A stretch of 64,000 nt of DNA from Chitinophaga fulva (GCF_012927205.1 NZ_JABBGC010000001.1:2852810-2916809); one strand, 5' to 3'. Shown: positions 39,022 through 47,912, counted from the first letter of the stretch. The notes: generated by a model not told the origin, from the letters alone. Numbers and translations are program-made.

Positions 39022-39852
39022 ATGAAAAGTCTGCAATTCCTCAAACCATTATCGCTCAAAAACAAAGTGCGCCTCGGGCCCAATAAAGACAGCGGCTATA
39101 TTGTTTATGGCCCTGCCCTGAAAGAAACAGATGTATTGCTTACCTACGGCGTTGGGTGGGAAGTCTCATTCGAAGTAGATTTTAATGCCCGTACAGGCGC
39201 CAAAGTAATTATGTTTGATCCCAGCATGTTTGGAAAATATATGCTGAATTTCAAATACATGGGCTCGATGTTCATCACGTTCCGGTGGAAACGGCTTTTT
39301 ACCTATCTCTATCTGATTGGGTATGCCTGGATAAAACGGCGAGCAATGGAAAAGAAAAAAATCTTCTTTGTCAATGAAGGGGTGGATGCCGTTCCTGCTG
39401 ACCGCTACAATACGATGCAGCATCACTATGAACGTTTCGGTCTCTCTGATAAACAGGTACTGCTGAAGATGGATATTGAAGGTACAGAGTACCGCATCTG
39501 GGAACAGGATGCCACCTATGGTCTACTCGGTAATGTAAACCAGATTCTCATTGAATTCCATGATGTGAAAAATCTCTTCCGGAGATTTAAAAAAATAGTC
39601 GAGAAGTTGAGAGAGAACTATGAACTGGTGCATATACATGGTAATAACTGGGGGCCTACTTTCTGTCTTTATGATTTGCCGGACGGCAAGGAAGACTGGG
39701 TGATACCCGATACGCTTGAGTTGACATTTGTCCGCAAAGATAAAATAGCTGCTGAAGATGTAATGGAGCCGGTAGCCTATCCGATTGAAGGACTGGATTT
39801 TCCGAATAATCCACGTCAACCTGATTATAGGCTGGATTTTATCGGTTCATAA
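39022..39852 (+). CDS. FkbM-like methyltransferase family protein
   Basis: A 276-aa protein with FkbM-type methyltransferase features: a degraded SAM-binding segment (LLTYGVGWEVSFEVDF then KVIMFDPS), the family motif LLKMDIEGTEYRIWE and a following ILIEFHD strand. FkbM-type enzymes O-methylate hydroxyl groups of sugars or peptides. The usual glycine-rich loop is altered (TYGVG in place of GAxxG), so activity is not certain. It is the last gene of the cluster, 40 bp after the dioxygenase and just before a strong terminator; methylating a beta-hydroxyl or the sugar is a reasonable guess. Confidence 0.75.
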   Translation: MKSLQFLKPLSLKNKVRLGPNKDSGYIVYGPALKETDVLLTYGVGWEVSFEVDFNARTGAKVIMFDPSMFGKYMLNFKYMGSMFITFRWKRLFTYLYLIGYAWIKRRAMEKKKIFFVNEGVDAVPADRYNTMQHHYERFGLSDKQVLLKMDIEGTEYRIWEQDATYGLLGNVNQILIEFHDVKNLFRRFKKIVEKLRENYELVHIHGNNWGPTFCLYDLPDGKEDWVIPDTLELTFVRKDKIAAEDVMEPVAYPIEGLDFPNNPRQPDYRLDFIGS

Positions 39853-39873
39853 CATATTCTCGTATTAATTGCC

Positions 39874-39904
39874 AACGGGCTCCGTAAATGGAGCCCGTTT
39901 TTTT
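39874..39904 (+). terminator. Rho-independent terminator ending the NRPS operon
   Basis: A 10-bp GC-rich stem (39874-39883 with 39890-39899, AACGGGCTCC / GGAGCCCGTT) with a 6-nt loop is followed by a T run to 39904. It lies 21 bp after the FkbM-like gene and marks the 3' end of the plus-strand gene train. Confidence 0.93.
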
Positions 39905-39940
39905 ATGCAACTATTTACCGGATAGTTGCTGTTTGACAGA

Positions 39941-39975
39941 AAAAAGGCCTGTAAGTCATACTTACAGGCCTTTTT
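39941..39975. terminator. Bidirectional terminator between convergent genes
   Basis: A perfect 15-bp inverted repeat (39941-39955 with 39961-39975) around a 5-nt loop, with A run on the left and T run on the right, so it works on both strands. It backs up the preceding terminator and ends the minus-strand HsdR-N-like gene whose stop is at 40002. Confidence 0.93.
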
Positions 39976-40001
39976 GTCCGGAGGTATTAATTAGAAAGCG
40001 A

Positions 40002-41120
40002 TTAATTACTGCTGCTTTGTTCTATTTCTGAATCTGTTGAGATTTTCTTGCTGTCATAAGTTCTTACAGTATCCAGTAAAGCTCTGGAATGGGTGTATAA
40101 ATCGTCAAGGCTAAGAATTTCTACTTTGGATTCTTTTTTATTACTATCAAATAAGCCGACCTGCTTTTTTGCGCCATTGAAATAAAGCCGGCAGATTGTT
40201 TTTCGATTATTGTCATCCAAAAGAATAGAAAAATAAGACTGGGCATCCCTATAAACAATCCGGTTTACTGGGATGATTTGTCTCAAAATGGATTTTACTA
40301 TTAAGAATCCATCAATTTCTTCCTGAGTTGTAAATATCTTCGGTTCATCTTCTGGCAGGGGGCTCTCATTTTCAACAGCTGTTGTCTCCATCTTTTGGTT
40401 TTCAGCCTCTTTGCTCAAAGCTGATTTGAGCCGGTCAGTGATAATGTCATTGATGTACTGGGTGAATGATTTTTTTGTAAGCTCGGTAAACTGGTCCAGA
40501 ATCTTTTGGGTAACGACACCGGGATAAATTTGCCTTGCAAAATACTTTACAAAATCGGGTGATGGATTATTCAACTCCTGGGCAATGAGTAGTTTTAACT
40601 CATTTGTATATTTTAATTCACTGGCAGTATTTACAATTTTGGTGAAATCAAAGTTCGTCTTGTGAAACTTCTTTAACTCCTCAATCTGAGTATCCTTCAT
40701 TTCAGAGATGTCAAAAACAAAGAAAGGTTTCTCATCCATTCTGTTGGGTTCAACAAGATCGGTGTAAAATCTATATTCTATCCCATTGGTCAAAATTGAG
40801 AATTTGGCTTTGGTTGCATGAAAATACCTGAAGAGTTGAGATGCGTTGTGTACATTGAGTGGGCCTGTGTGGCATTTGCATTCTATCAGAATAATTGGGG
40901 AGCCATCCTTTATGATAGCATAATCAATTTTTTCTCCCTGCTTTATTCCTATATCCGCCACAAATTCAGGGATGACTTCAAGTGGATTAAAAACATCATA
41001 GCCTAGCTCCTTGATAAAGGGCATGATAAAAGCATTTTTAGTGGCTTCTTCAGTAAGCACTTGCGACTTCAGTTTGATCACTCTGTCACCAAGCTGTTTG
41101 ATTGCATCTTTAAAATCCAT
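40002..41120 (-). CDS. Orphan HsdR-N-like PD-(D/E)XK nuclease-fold protein
   Basis: A 372-aa protein whose N-terminal 160 residues resemble the type I restriction enzyme R-protein N-terminal domain: an early EEATKNAFIMPFIKELGYDVFNPLEV segment followed by the nuclease-like core D66 ... E80-x-K82 (KIDYAII then ILIECK). No helicase domain follows; the rest is a C-terminal domain of unknown role (about 260-372). No HsdM or HsdS genes are nearby, so it is not a complete restriction system. Such stand-alone proteins are common in Bacteroidota; function (defence, repair or other) is unknown. The gene looks richer in A/T than the NRPS operon it converges on, which may indicate separate acquisition. 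Confidence 0.8.
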   Translation of the reverse strand: MDFKDAIKQLGDRVIKLKSQVLTEEATKNAFIMPFIKELGYDVFNPLEVIPEFVADIGIKQGEKIDYAIIKDGSPIILIECKCHTGPLNVHNASQLFRYFHATKAKFSILTNGIEYRFYTDLVEPNRMDEKPFFVFDISEMKDTQIEELKKFHKTNFDFTKIVNTASELKYTNELKLLIAQELNNPSPDFVKYFARQIYPGVVTQKILDQFTELTKKSFTQYINDIITDRLKSALSKEAENQKMETTAVENESPLPEDEPKIFTTQEEIDGFLIVKSILRQIIPVNRIVYRDAQSYFSILLDDNNRKTICRLYFNGAKKQVGLFDSNKKESKVEILSLDDLYTHSRALLDTVRTYDSKKISTDSEIEQSSSN

Positions 41121-41578
41121 AGTTATAGTTTTTGAGATTTGATTTTGGTTTTGTTTAATGGAGTGGAATTATGTACTGGTAGTTATTTTGAAATTGCATT
41201 TAATTAACAACGAAAATTCACTTGATGGTAGGTTATGAACTTGATGCAGGGTGTGTCTATAATTACAGTTTATGCTAAAGAAATAGGATTTTTAATGTTT
41301 CTATGTGCTTCGTTACCGATTTGGCTAGTTCCACTCGATAAGTTTCATGTAAATCAGCTGTTGACCATGGCCGCTAAAGGCAAAAAATATTGATTTTCTA
41401 TTGTTTAAAATAGTAAATATTTATACGATCAACAAAAAATAGAACAAAACAAAATGACTTCACCGGGGTTGGGGGGCTATAATAGGCCATAAAATGGGGA
41501 GAATTCAGGATGCCAATGTCTGCCAAAGTTGCTCCCGGAAATAAAAACGTAATTTTATATATGTAATCATAAAGCGGC
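41121..41578. other. Intergenic region between divergent genes
   Basis: A 458-bp A/T-rich spacer between the divergent HsdR-N-like and AraC genes. It should hold both promoters. The best candidate for the AraC side is a TAATTTTA element at 41550-41557 with a TTG about 18 bp upstream, a weak match to the Bacteroidota -7/-33 pattern. I see no ORF, RNA gene or strong repeat. Confidence 0.4.
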
Positions 41579-42322
41579 ATGGAACTAAAAAGCATACAGC
41601 CCGTTAAAAACCTTACCGATTTTGTTGAAAGCTTTTGGATGATCCGGAATGATTCGGCAGAAGAGAAGGAAATTATTGTACTGCCGGATGGCCGATTCGA
41701 CATTATTTTTTCTGTTGCGGCTGATAAGGATTTTCATGCTACCCTTCGGGGCCTGGACACGCGTCCTGAGCAGGGGGCCATTCCAGGGCACATCGTTATG
41801 TTCGCGGTTAGTTTTAAATTACTCGCCATCGAATATTTACTCGATATTAAAATGGCAGCGATGTTAAATGAAGGGCAACGGCTACCGGATGGGTTTTGGA
41901 ATATCGGGCCTGATGATCTGGAAGACTTTGAGGTTTTTTGTACAAAAATATCCGGGACAATGCTTGGTCTTGTCAAACCTGGCATCGACAATCGTAAGAA
42001 AGAACTATTTGACCTGATTTACGCCTCTAATGGTTCGCTGACAGTGCAGGAGCTGGCGGACCGTGTAGCCTGGAGCAGGAGGCAGATCAACCGGTATTTT
42101 AATGAGCAGTTCGGTATTTCTCTAAAAGCCTACTGCAATATTTTTCGATTCAAAGTATCCCTGCAGCAGATTAAAGAGGGGCGGCTCTTCCCTGAGTTGA
42201 ATTTTGCTGATCAAACCCATTTTATCAAGGAAGTCAAAAGGTTTTCCGGAGTATCCCCGAAAGAACTGGCTAAAAATACAAACGGCCGATTTATACTATT
42301 ATCCGACATGTCGCAGCAATAA
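41579..42322 (+). CDS. AraC-family transcriptional regulator
   Basis: A 247-aa regulator: an N-terminal domain of about 140 residues (with the LPDGRFDIIFSV pattern common in Bacteroidota AraC proteins) and a C-terminal double helix-turn-helix about 145-235, including LTVQELADRVAWSRRQINRYF and FADQTHFIKEVKRFSGVSPKEL. AraC proteins bind DNA and usually activate adjacent genes in response to a ligand. The Tet(X)-like monooxygenase starts 10 bp downstream in the same direction, so the two are probably co-transcribed. Confidence 0.92.
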   Translation: MELKSIQPVKNLTDFVESFWMIRNDSAEEKEIIVLPDGRFDIIFSVAADKDFHATLRGLDTRPEQGAIPGHIVMFAVSFKLLAIEYLLDIKMAAMLNEGQRLPDGFWNIGPDDLEDFEVFCTKISGTMLGLVKPGIDNRKKELFDLIYASNGSLTVQELADRVAWSRRQINRYFNEQFGISLKAYCNIFRFKVSLQQIKEGRLFPELNFADQTHFIKEVKRFSGVSPKELAKNTNGRFILLSDMSQQ

Positions 42323-42332
42323 TTTTGCTGTC

Positions 42333-43598
42333 ATGAAGATTCAAGACAAAAAAATCGCTATCGTGGGCGGTGGCCCCGGGGGCCTGACTTTAGCAAGACT
42401 CTTACAGCTAAAAGGCGCCAATGTAAAAGTATATGAGCGGGATATCAATAAAGATGTCAGGGTGCAGGGCGGTGCATTGGACCTGCATACCGAATCAGGT
42501 TTGGCAGCACTGGCCAAAGCCGGATTAATGGAAGAATTTAAAGCACATTATCGGCCGGCAGCAGGGTTGATGCGGGTGGTGGATGACCAGCTGACAATTC
42601 ATTTTGACGAACATCAGACAGGGAAAAAGGAAAAGTTTGGGGATAATAACCATCGGCCGGAGATTGACCGGGGACCACTAAGGCAAATTCTTTTGAATTC
42701 GCTGGAGGCTGATACTGTAGTGTGGGATAGCCATATTCTATCCATTGAAAGAATACAGGACACCTGGAAACTGGTTTTTCAGAATGGAAATACTGCTACT
42801 GCAGATCTGATCATCGGTGCGGATGGAGCCAATTCCAAAATCAGGCCCTTTGTTACAGGAATCAAACCTTACTGGACAGGTATTACCATGCTGGAAGGAT
42901 CGCTGAAAGACGGCGCCAAAACAGCCCCTGTTATCCATGCGTTACTAAAGGGAGGAAAGTTGTTTGGTTATGGCAAAGAAAAGACACTGATCGTCAGTTC
43001 AAAGGGCGATGGCAGTTTTGGGTTTGCCGCCAGTTTTAAATCCAATGAACACTGGGCTAAGGAAAGCGGTATTGACTTCAAAGATCATCAGCAGGTACTT
43101 TCCTGGTTCAAAAAAGAATTTTCCGCATGGAGCCCGGCCTGGAGGGAGCTCTTCGAAAGTCCGGATACCATTTTCATTCCGCGGCCACAATATTGCATGC
43201 CCCTGGACCAGCACTGGGAGGCTAACGCTGATATCACGCTGCTGGGCGATGCTGCCCACTGGATGCCGCCTTTTGCAGGAGAGGGGGTGAATATGGCCAT
43301 GCTGGATGCGCTGCACCTTAGTGAAGCGCTTACCAGCCCGGTATTTAGTGATGCTAAACAGGCGATTGCCAGCTATGAAAAGCAGCTATTTGCCAGGTTC
43401 GCCAAAATAGGCCAGGCTACCTTGTTCAATACAGAATGGATGCACCGGCCTAATGCACTCAACGATATGCTGGCCATGTTCAGCAAGAACAAATTGAAAC
43501 AGGGTTTATTCATCATCCGGTATGTTATACAGACCAGCATTATCCCTTTTGCCCGGAAAGTTATGGGGTTAGTGCCCGCACGGAAGGTATTCCGTTGA
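42333..43598 (+). CDS. Tet(X)-like FAD-dependent monooxygenase
   Basis: A 421-aa flavoprotein monooxygenase with the dinucleotide motif GGGPGG (12-17), YERD at the end of the second strand, and the FAD-binding segment GDAAHWMPPFAGEGVN starting at G305. The overall pattern (GGALDLHTESG, RPEIDRGPLRQILLNSLE, WMPPFAGEGVN) follows the Tet(X) tetracycline-inactivating monooxygenases, as I recall them. Such enzymes hydroxylate aromatic or polyketide substrates using NADPH and O2. Homologues are widespread in environmental Bacteroidota, and tetracycline activity cannot be assumed. The ATG at 42333 is chosen because it directly precedes the Rossmann motif; the longer frame from 42204 overlaps the AraC gene. 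Confidence 0.88.
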   Translation: MKIQDKKIAIVGGGPGGLTLARLLQLKGANVKVYERDINKDVRVQGGALDLHTESGLAALAKAGLMEEFKAHYRPAAGLMRVVDDQLTIHFDEHQTGKKEKFGDNNHRPEIDRGPLRQILLNSLEADTVVWDSHILSIERIQDTWKLVFQNGNTATADLIIGADGANSKIRPFVTGIKPYWTGITMLEGSLKDGAKTAPVIHALLKGGKLFGYGKEKTLIVSSKGDGSFGFAASFKSNEHWAKESGIDFKDHQQVLSWFKKEFSAWSPAWRELFESPDTIFIPRPQYCMPLDQHWEANADITLLGDAAHWMPPFAGEGVNMAMLDALHLSEALTSPVFSDAKQAIASYEKQLFARFAKIGQATLFNTEWMHRPNALNDMLAMFSKNKLKQGLFIIRYVIQTSIIPFARKVMGLVPARKVFR

Positions 43599-43942
43599 TG
43601 GTCTTCCGGTCAGTTATCCTGAAAATAATTTTTTCAGTTCCCTTTTTTTATATACCTTAAATCATTATTCCGCTAATAGGAAGGACTGCTATCTATATTA
43701 AAAGACTCAATGATAGGGATTCATTATTACTGTGCATTCATTTCCTCATGATAACCGATTAACCTCTTGCCCATCAGGTGCCTTCAGGTGCACCTCTTTC
43801 ATGTGATGTAAAACAATACATTTTATTATCACTATAACTTCTCACATTACAACAGGCAAAGACGGACTGCTGGTGCTGATTAGGCATCCAGGAGCCATTG
43901 CAATAAATCAGGTACAATCCTTCTCACCCTCAATTAATAATC
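43599..43942. other. Intergenic region
   Basis: A 344-bp spacer. A weak A/T-rich hairpin (CTGAAAA at 43619-43625 with TTTTCAG at 43631-43637) followed by a pyrimidine run may terminate the monooxygenase transcript. Further on are two TCAGGTGC direct repeats and the palindrome AGGTGCACCT (43785-43794), a possible protein-binding site. No ORF or RNA gene seen. Confidence 0.4.
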
Positions 43943-45460
43943 ATGAAAAAGTATGTTTTCATTATGGTAATATTGTTTGCAGGTATTGTAAGCATATTGT
44001 TGATGCGAAGAAAGTCGGCAGCAACGGAGGAATCCAAACCTGCCTTTACTGAAAAAGACGTGAATCAAACATTTCCCATTACCATTTCATCTGATGTGCC
44101 TCACGATGTTGCTGGTCAGGCAACGCCACAAAACCTTTGCACTTTTGCCTGGGATGAATTTTTTGCGCTGAATTGGAAATCCGACTATGAGCAATCAGGT
44201 ACCAGAGGAACGGCGGATACGAAATGGAGGTACGAAACTGATAAGAACCCTTATCCACCGCTGTTTGTTTGGGAGACGTATAAACACAGAACAGAATTAA
44301 GGCCGGCGACCAATGTGATGAACAAATTCGATACTGTGCCATACTATACTTATTACAATTGGACGCAGCCGGCTAAAGGTGCAGATACCACAGTATTTAA
44401 TAACCTGGATGAAAACAATGAAATAGGCTCCTGTATCGTGTTTGGGCAGTCCGTTACAAACGATAAACAATATCAGGTGTTGTACCAGGCAAAGGTGAAT
44501 CGCGATGAGTATAACTATATCCGGACACACTTTGGCACCAAAGAAAAGCTCTATCAGGGTAATATTAACAATAAAGACAGCATCGAAGCGGATTCTGCTT
44601 ATTTTAAAGGTTCCACTTCTACCTGCGAAAGCGATACCTTCTCAGCGCAGGGAAAAGGGATAGGAAGGGTAATTTGCCTGCCCTGTGGAAGTAATCAGCG
44701 GTCAACTGAAGGCGCTATTGAAGTAAAGACAGCGTGGCGCAGACTTAAGCCCAATGAAGATAGCACCAGGTATGTCATGCGGACGGTGCTTACCTACGAG
44801 AACGTCAATGGTGTGTTCAGGGCCGTTAATGAACGTTATGCACTGATTGGTATACACATTATCCATAAAACCACCACCTTCCCGAATTTTGTATTTGCTA
44901 CATTCGAACAGGTCGATGTACAAAACAGTCTGGCTGGCAGGGGACATATCACTGATATGGGCTATATAAGACTCGACAGCAACGGGAATCCTACAGGCCC
45001 TTTCGTCAAGAACTATCCACGCTATCACCCAATACCGCAGGTAGTGCAGAACTCAACTACTGCGGCGCATAGTTTAATACTGCAGAGAAATCCCAAATCA
45101 ATATGGCAATATTACCGGCTGGTGGGAGTGCAGGCTGCCACCACTAATGATTCTACCAGCTTTAGCTACTTCCTGGCCAATTATGTGATAGAATCGGATG
45201 ATACGCTGGCCAAATTCAGAGGCAGTTCTATAGATAACCCTTTGGATAATAAAGTGAATGTTATTTATGGCGGCAAAGGCTATGTGATGGGCGGGTGCCA
45301 GGGATGTCACGGTGCGTCCCAGGTAAGATTGGGAACTGATTGCTCTTTCCTGCTGGATACAGTGGATAAACCGGTGCATCATCCGGATACAGGCTTTACC
45401 AGTTCGAAGTTGCAGCGATATCTAAACGCATTCCGGCATGTCCGTGAGGAGCGAAAATAA
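43943..45460 (+). CDS. Exported protein with a single c-type haem motif
   Basis: A 505-aa protein with an N-terminal membrane segment or signal anchor (residues 4-21) and a mainly extracytoplasmic body rich in aromatic residues. Near the C-terminus is one CxxCH motif, C452-Q-G-C455-H456, which fits covalent haem attachment in the periplasm; further cysteines occur in ICLPCG and TCESD. I do not recognise a characterised family; large single-haem proteins of this kind occur in Bacteroidota as hypothetical cytochrome-like proteins. It stands alone between the monooxygenase and a convergent cupin gene. Confidence 0.6.
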   Translation: MKKYVFIMVILFAGIVSILLMRRKSAATEESKPAFTEKDVNQTFPITISSDVPHDVAGQATPQNLCTFAWDEFFALNWKSDYEQSGTRGTADTKWRYETDKNPYPPLFVWETYKHRTELRPATNVMNKFDTVPYYTYYNWTQPAKGADTTVFNNLDENNEIGSCIVFGQSVTNDKQYQVLYQAKVNRDEYNYIRTHFGTKEKLYQGNINNKDSIEADSAYFKGSTSTCESDTFSAQGKGIGRVICLPCGSNQRSTEGAIEVKTAWRRLKPNEDSTRYVMRTVLTYENVNGVFRAVNERYALIGIHIIHKTTTFPNFVFATFEQVDVQNSLAGRGHITDMGYIRLDSNGNPTGPFVKNYPRYHPIPQVVQNSTTAAHSLILQRNPKSIWQYYRLVGVQAATTNDSTSFSYFLANYVIESDDTLAKFRGSSIDNPLDNKVNVIYGGKGYVMGGCQGCHGASQVRLGTDCSFLLDTVDKPVHHPDTGFTSSKLQRYLNAFRHVREERK

Positions 45461-45478
45461 ATAGTGCCCTGAAAAAAG

Positions 45479-45514
45479 CAGCGTATTTTTGAATCAATTT
45501 TCAAAAATACGCTG
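45479..45514. terminator. Inverted repeat between convergent genes
   Basis: A 14-bp perfect stem (45479-45492 with 45501-45514) with an 8-nt loop lies between two convergent genes. On the minus strand the stem is followed by a run of T (AAAAAA on the plus strand at 45472-45477), so it serves the cupin gene best; on the plus strand the T run is poor. Confidence 0.75.
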
Positions 45515-45538
45515 TTAGTATTATAAGCGCGCTATCTT

Positions 45539-46042
45539 CTATAAAAAGTCCACTCCGAAAAGCTTTACCAGGTCTTTCCATTTCTTCATTTCTTCCGGCG
45601 TCTGAGGCTGTGGAGTTAATGTTTTTTCTGTACCACATGGAGCAGACAGGTACCAGAAGTATTGATCAAATGCACCAGGTGTCATCACGATCAGGTTTTT
45701 CACGTAGTCACTTTTTACCACAAAATGATGTGGCACTTTCCTGGGGGCAAATACTACATCGCCAGCTTTGGCGTGTATAACCTGGTCGCCAATGTAAAAA
45801 TCCATTTCCCCTTCTTTGATAATAAATGTTTCGTCTTCATGTTCGTGTACATGCCTGGGAGGTTCGCTGCCTTTCACGGCAGTACCATCCAAAATGGAGA
45901 GGGCATTATTGGTTTCCTTTGAGGTCAGCAGGAAGTTAACAACCGCCGTACTGCCGCGGTATACTCTGCGCCTGTCCGCAGGAGTAAGCGTATCTGGCAT
46001 TGGGTTATTAGCCAGAAGTGCTTTTAATTCTTCTGTGATCAT
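45539..46042 (-). CDS. Cupin-domain protein
   Basis: A 167-aa cupin-2 protein. The metal-binding cupin motif 1 is visible as H64-V-H66-E-H68 followed by E71, and motif 2 has H105-H106 in VPHHF after AGDVVFAPRK. Such single cupins can be dioxygenases, isomerases or binding proteins; in Bacteroidota many similar proteins near metabolic genes are uncharacterised. Start chosen at the ATG giving MITEEL, as the upstream extension to 46096 is not protein-like. No partner gene is adjacent. Confidence 0.8.
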   Translation of the reverse strand: MITEELKALLANNPMPDTLTPADRRRVYRGSTAVVNFLLTSKETNNALSILDGTAVKGSEPPRHVHEHEDETFIIKEGEMDFYIGDQVIHAKAGDVVFAPRKVPHHFVVKSDYVKNLIVMTPGAFDQYFWYLSAPCGTEKTLTPQPQTPEEMKKWKDLVKLFGVDFL

Positions 46043-46280
46043 TGCTGTATTAATAATTATTATGGCATAGTTACCTGTATCAACTCCCGAAAGCAATCGT
46101 AGTTGCGTAGTTGTATTTCGAGTAGCAAAACAATTACATTTTAATTAAAACTAAAAGCTGCAGAACAGATTTCTTACAAGAATCAGTATAAATACGCATC
46201 TATGAGTAGAAACTCGTATGGCAATAGTGATACCACAAAAGGCCACCTCAATGGTCGGCGTGTAGCTTTTAATGCCAGGT

Positions 46281-46982
46281 TTATTTCCTGTAGTGATAAA
46301 ATATTCCCGTGTCAAAGATGGTCCAGCGGCAGGCCTTTTGTCCGCAGCTTTTTAACCCGTCGTTAGCCCAGGTATTGCAGGTATAAAACAGGTTATATCT
46401 CCCCCTGGCTTCGTAAAAAGCGTCGCTATTACCGTAATTGGCATTTGTATTTATCCTGATGGGCATGCCATCTGTGCCGGGTTTAAGGCTATTGCTGATA
46501 AATTGGCTTAATCTTCCATACTGGGATTTATTGATCATGATCTTGCGGCAACTTTCATTTTCCTGCAATTGGCGATAATAGGTAGCATGGATAGCGGCAG
46601 TACTTAAGGCGAAAGCTGCCTTGAATGCTGTACTGAATTTAAGATCTGACCAGTTGGGTGTTTGCAGGTAAAAGCCCTTATCTCCCCAGCCGAAAGCCAG
46701 TAGCTGAGCACTGCTATCATTGGCAATAGTATTACCAAAAGGAATGTGGGTACTCCAATCGATCTGCGCCGTGCGTACAGGCACCACCAGGTCCGTATGT
46801 ACACCGTTAGTGAGTATGTAAATAGGAATATCAGCATCTGCGACCTGTTCTTTTGGCGTACTCATACGGGAAAGAATATACGCCGATGAAAGGTATAGGC
46901 CAACAAGCAGGCAAAAGATCAATAGCGTGTAGGAAACAATTTTAAGGACTTTCTTCAAGAAGTTTGGTTTTTGAGCTGGCAA
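46281..46982 (-). CDS. DUF2459/TIGR02117-like membrane-anchored protein
   Basis: A 233-aa protein with one N-terminal membrane segment (about 12-33) and a periplasmic domain with the family features NGVHTDLVVPV, FGWGDKGFYLQTPNW and CNTWANDGLK (a Cys-containing motif reminiscent of papain-like folds). Function is unknown in the family. No in-frame ATG precedes the membrane segment before an upstream stop at 46998, so translation probably begins at TTG 46982. It is divergent from the sigma-factor gene. Confidence 0.78.
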   Translation of the reverse strand: MPAQKPNFLKKVLKIVSYTLLIFCLLVGLYLSSAYILSRMSTPKEQVADADIPIYILTNGVHTDLVVPVRTAQIDWSTHIPFGNTIANDSSAQLLAFGWGDKGFYLQTPNWSDLKFSTAFKAAFALSTAAIHATYYRQLQENESCRKIMINKSQYGRLSQFISNSLKPGTDGMPIRINTNANYGNSDAFYEARGRYNLFYTCNTWANDGLKSCGQKACRWTIFDTGIFYHYRK

Positions 46983-47089
46983 AATAGAGAATTCTGTTTA
47001 TTATAAGCTTCTTTGTTACATGCGTTAAGTTTAATTTTCTCTCATTATGTCTGTTTGGTGCAGGCGGGATACTAACAAAATGGAGTGTC

Positions 47090-47848
47090 ATGGTGAGGGT
47101 ATTTCGTGCAAAAACCACGAAAGCCAACTACTATAATTCACGTTCAGCGCCTATGCCAGTGCTGCAGCGGTTGATCAGACAGGCAGGCCGGAAAAATCAG
47201 GAGGATAAACTAAACTCCTTATATTTGCCGGGGCTAAAGACAGATACTTCCAAATTGGGGAATACACTAAATAATGAGGATGTTTTACTCGGACAGGTAG
47301 CCGGTGGCGACCATGAGTCTTTTAAAATTATTTTCACTCACTACTGGCGCGATATCTACCTGTTCTCCCTGAAATTGACCAAATCGCCGGACCAGGCCAA
47401 AGATCTCTCGCAGGATATATTTGCCCGCTTATGGGACATGCGGCAACACTTGCCCGAAGTGCGTAACTTCAAGGCGTTCCTCTACACCATTTCGCGTAAC
47501 CTGATTCTCGATCACCTGCGGAAAAAAGTATTCAGTCCGGCCAATGAGGAATACCTGGTCGATTACTTCGACGAGTCCCGGTATTCGCCACATCTGCTCA
47601 CCACCTACAAGGAACTGGAAAATACCGTACAAGCAGCTATTAAACAGTTGCCTCCCCAACTTTACCAGGTATACTACCTGAGCCGGATAGAGGGGCTTAC
47701 CCATGAAGAGATAGCGAAAAGAATGAATATTACCCGCATGACATCCAAGAATTACATGGTAAGGGCCCTGCAGGCCATCCGTAAATATATGGCCGAACAT
47801 GGCCATGATATGGGACTTTACCTGATTTCCTACATTTTTCTGAAATAA
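47090..47848 (+). CDS. ECF-type RNA polymerase sigma factor
   Basis: A sigma-70 family ECF factor, 252 aa as drawn. Region 2 covers about 75-140 (DQAKDLSQDIFARLWDMR, then NLILDHLRK) and region 4 about 187-235 (LPPQLYQVYYLSRIEGLTHEEIAKRM). The first 60 residues are not sigma-like; the ATG at 47153 is a likely alternative start. The FecR-type anti-sigma gene and the SusC/SusD pair follow, the standard Bacteroidota arrangement in which binding of substrate by the TonB-dependent receptor releases the sigma factor to transcribe its own uptake operon. Confidence 0.92.
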   Translation: MVRVFRAKTTKANYYNSRSAPMPVLQRLIRQAGRKNQEDKLNSLYLPGLKTDTSKLGNTLNNEDVLLGQVAGGDHESFKIIFTHYWRDIYLFSLKLTKSPDQAKDLSQDIFARLWDMRQHLPEVRNFKAFLYTISRNLILDHLRKKVFSPANEEYLVDYFDESRYSPHLLTTYKELENTVQAAIKQLPPQLYQVYYLSRIEGLTHEEIAKRMNITRMTSKNYMVRALQAIRKYMAEHGHDMGLYLISYIFLK

Positions 47849-47912
47849 TTTTGAAGCGAATGCTCTCCTTCCCCCGGTTCATCCGTCTTATTGCTGATAT
47901 GCGCATCATGAT

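Noticed and set aside
40002..41120. Type I restriction-modification system
   Set aside because: Only the HsdR N-terminal-like domain exists, with no helicase, HsdM or HsdS in the window.
42333..43598. Calling the monooxygenase tet(X)
   Set aside because: Similarity is at family level only; many environmental homologues have no known tetracycline activity.
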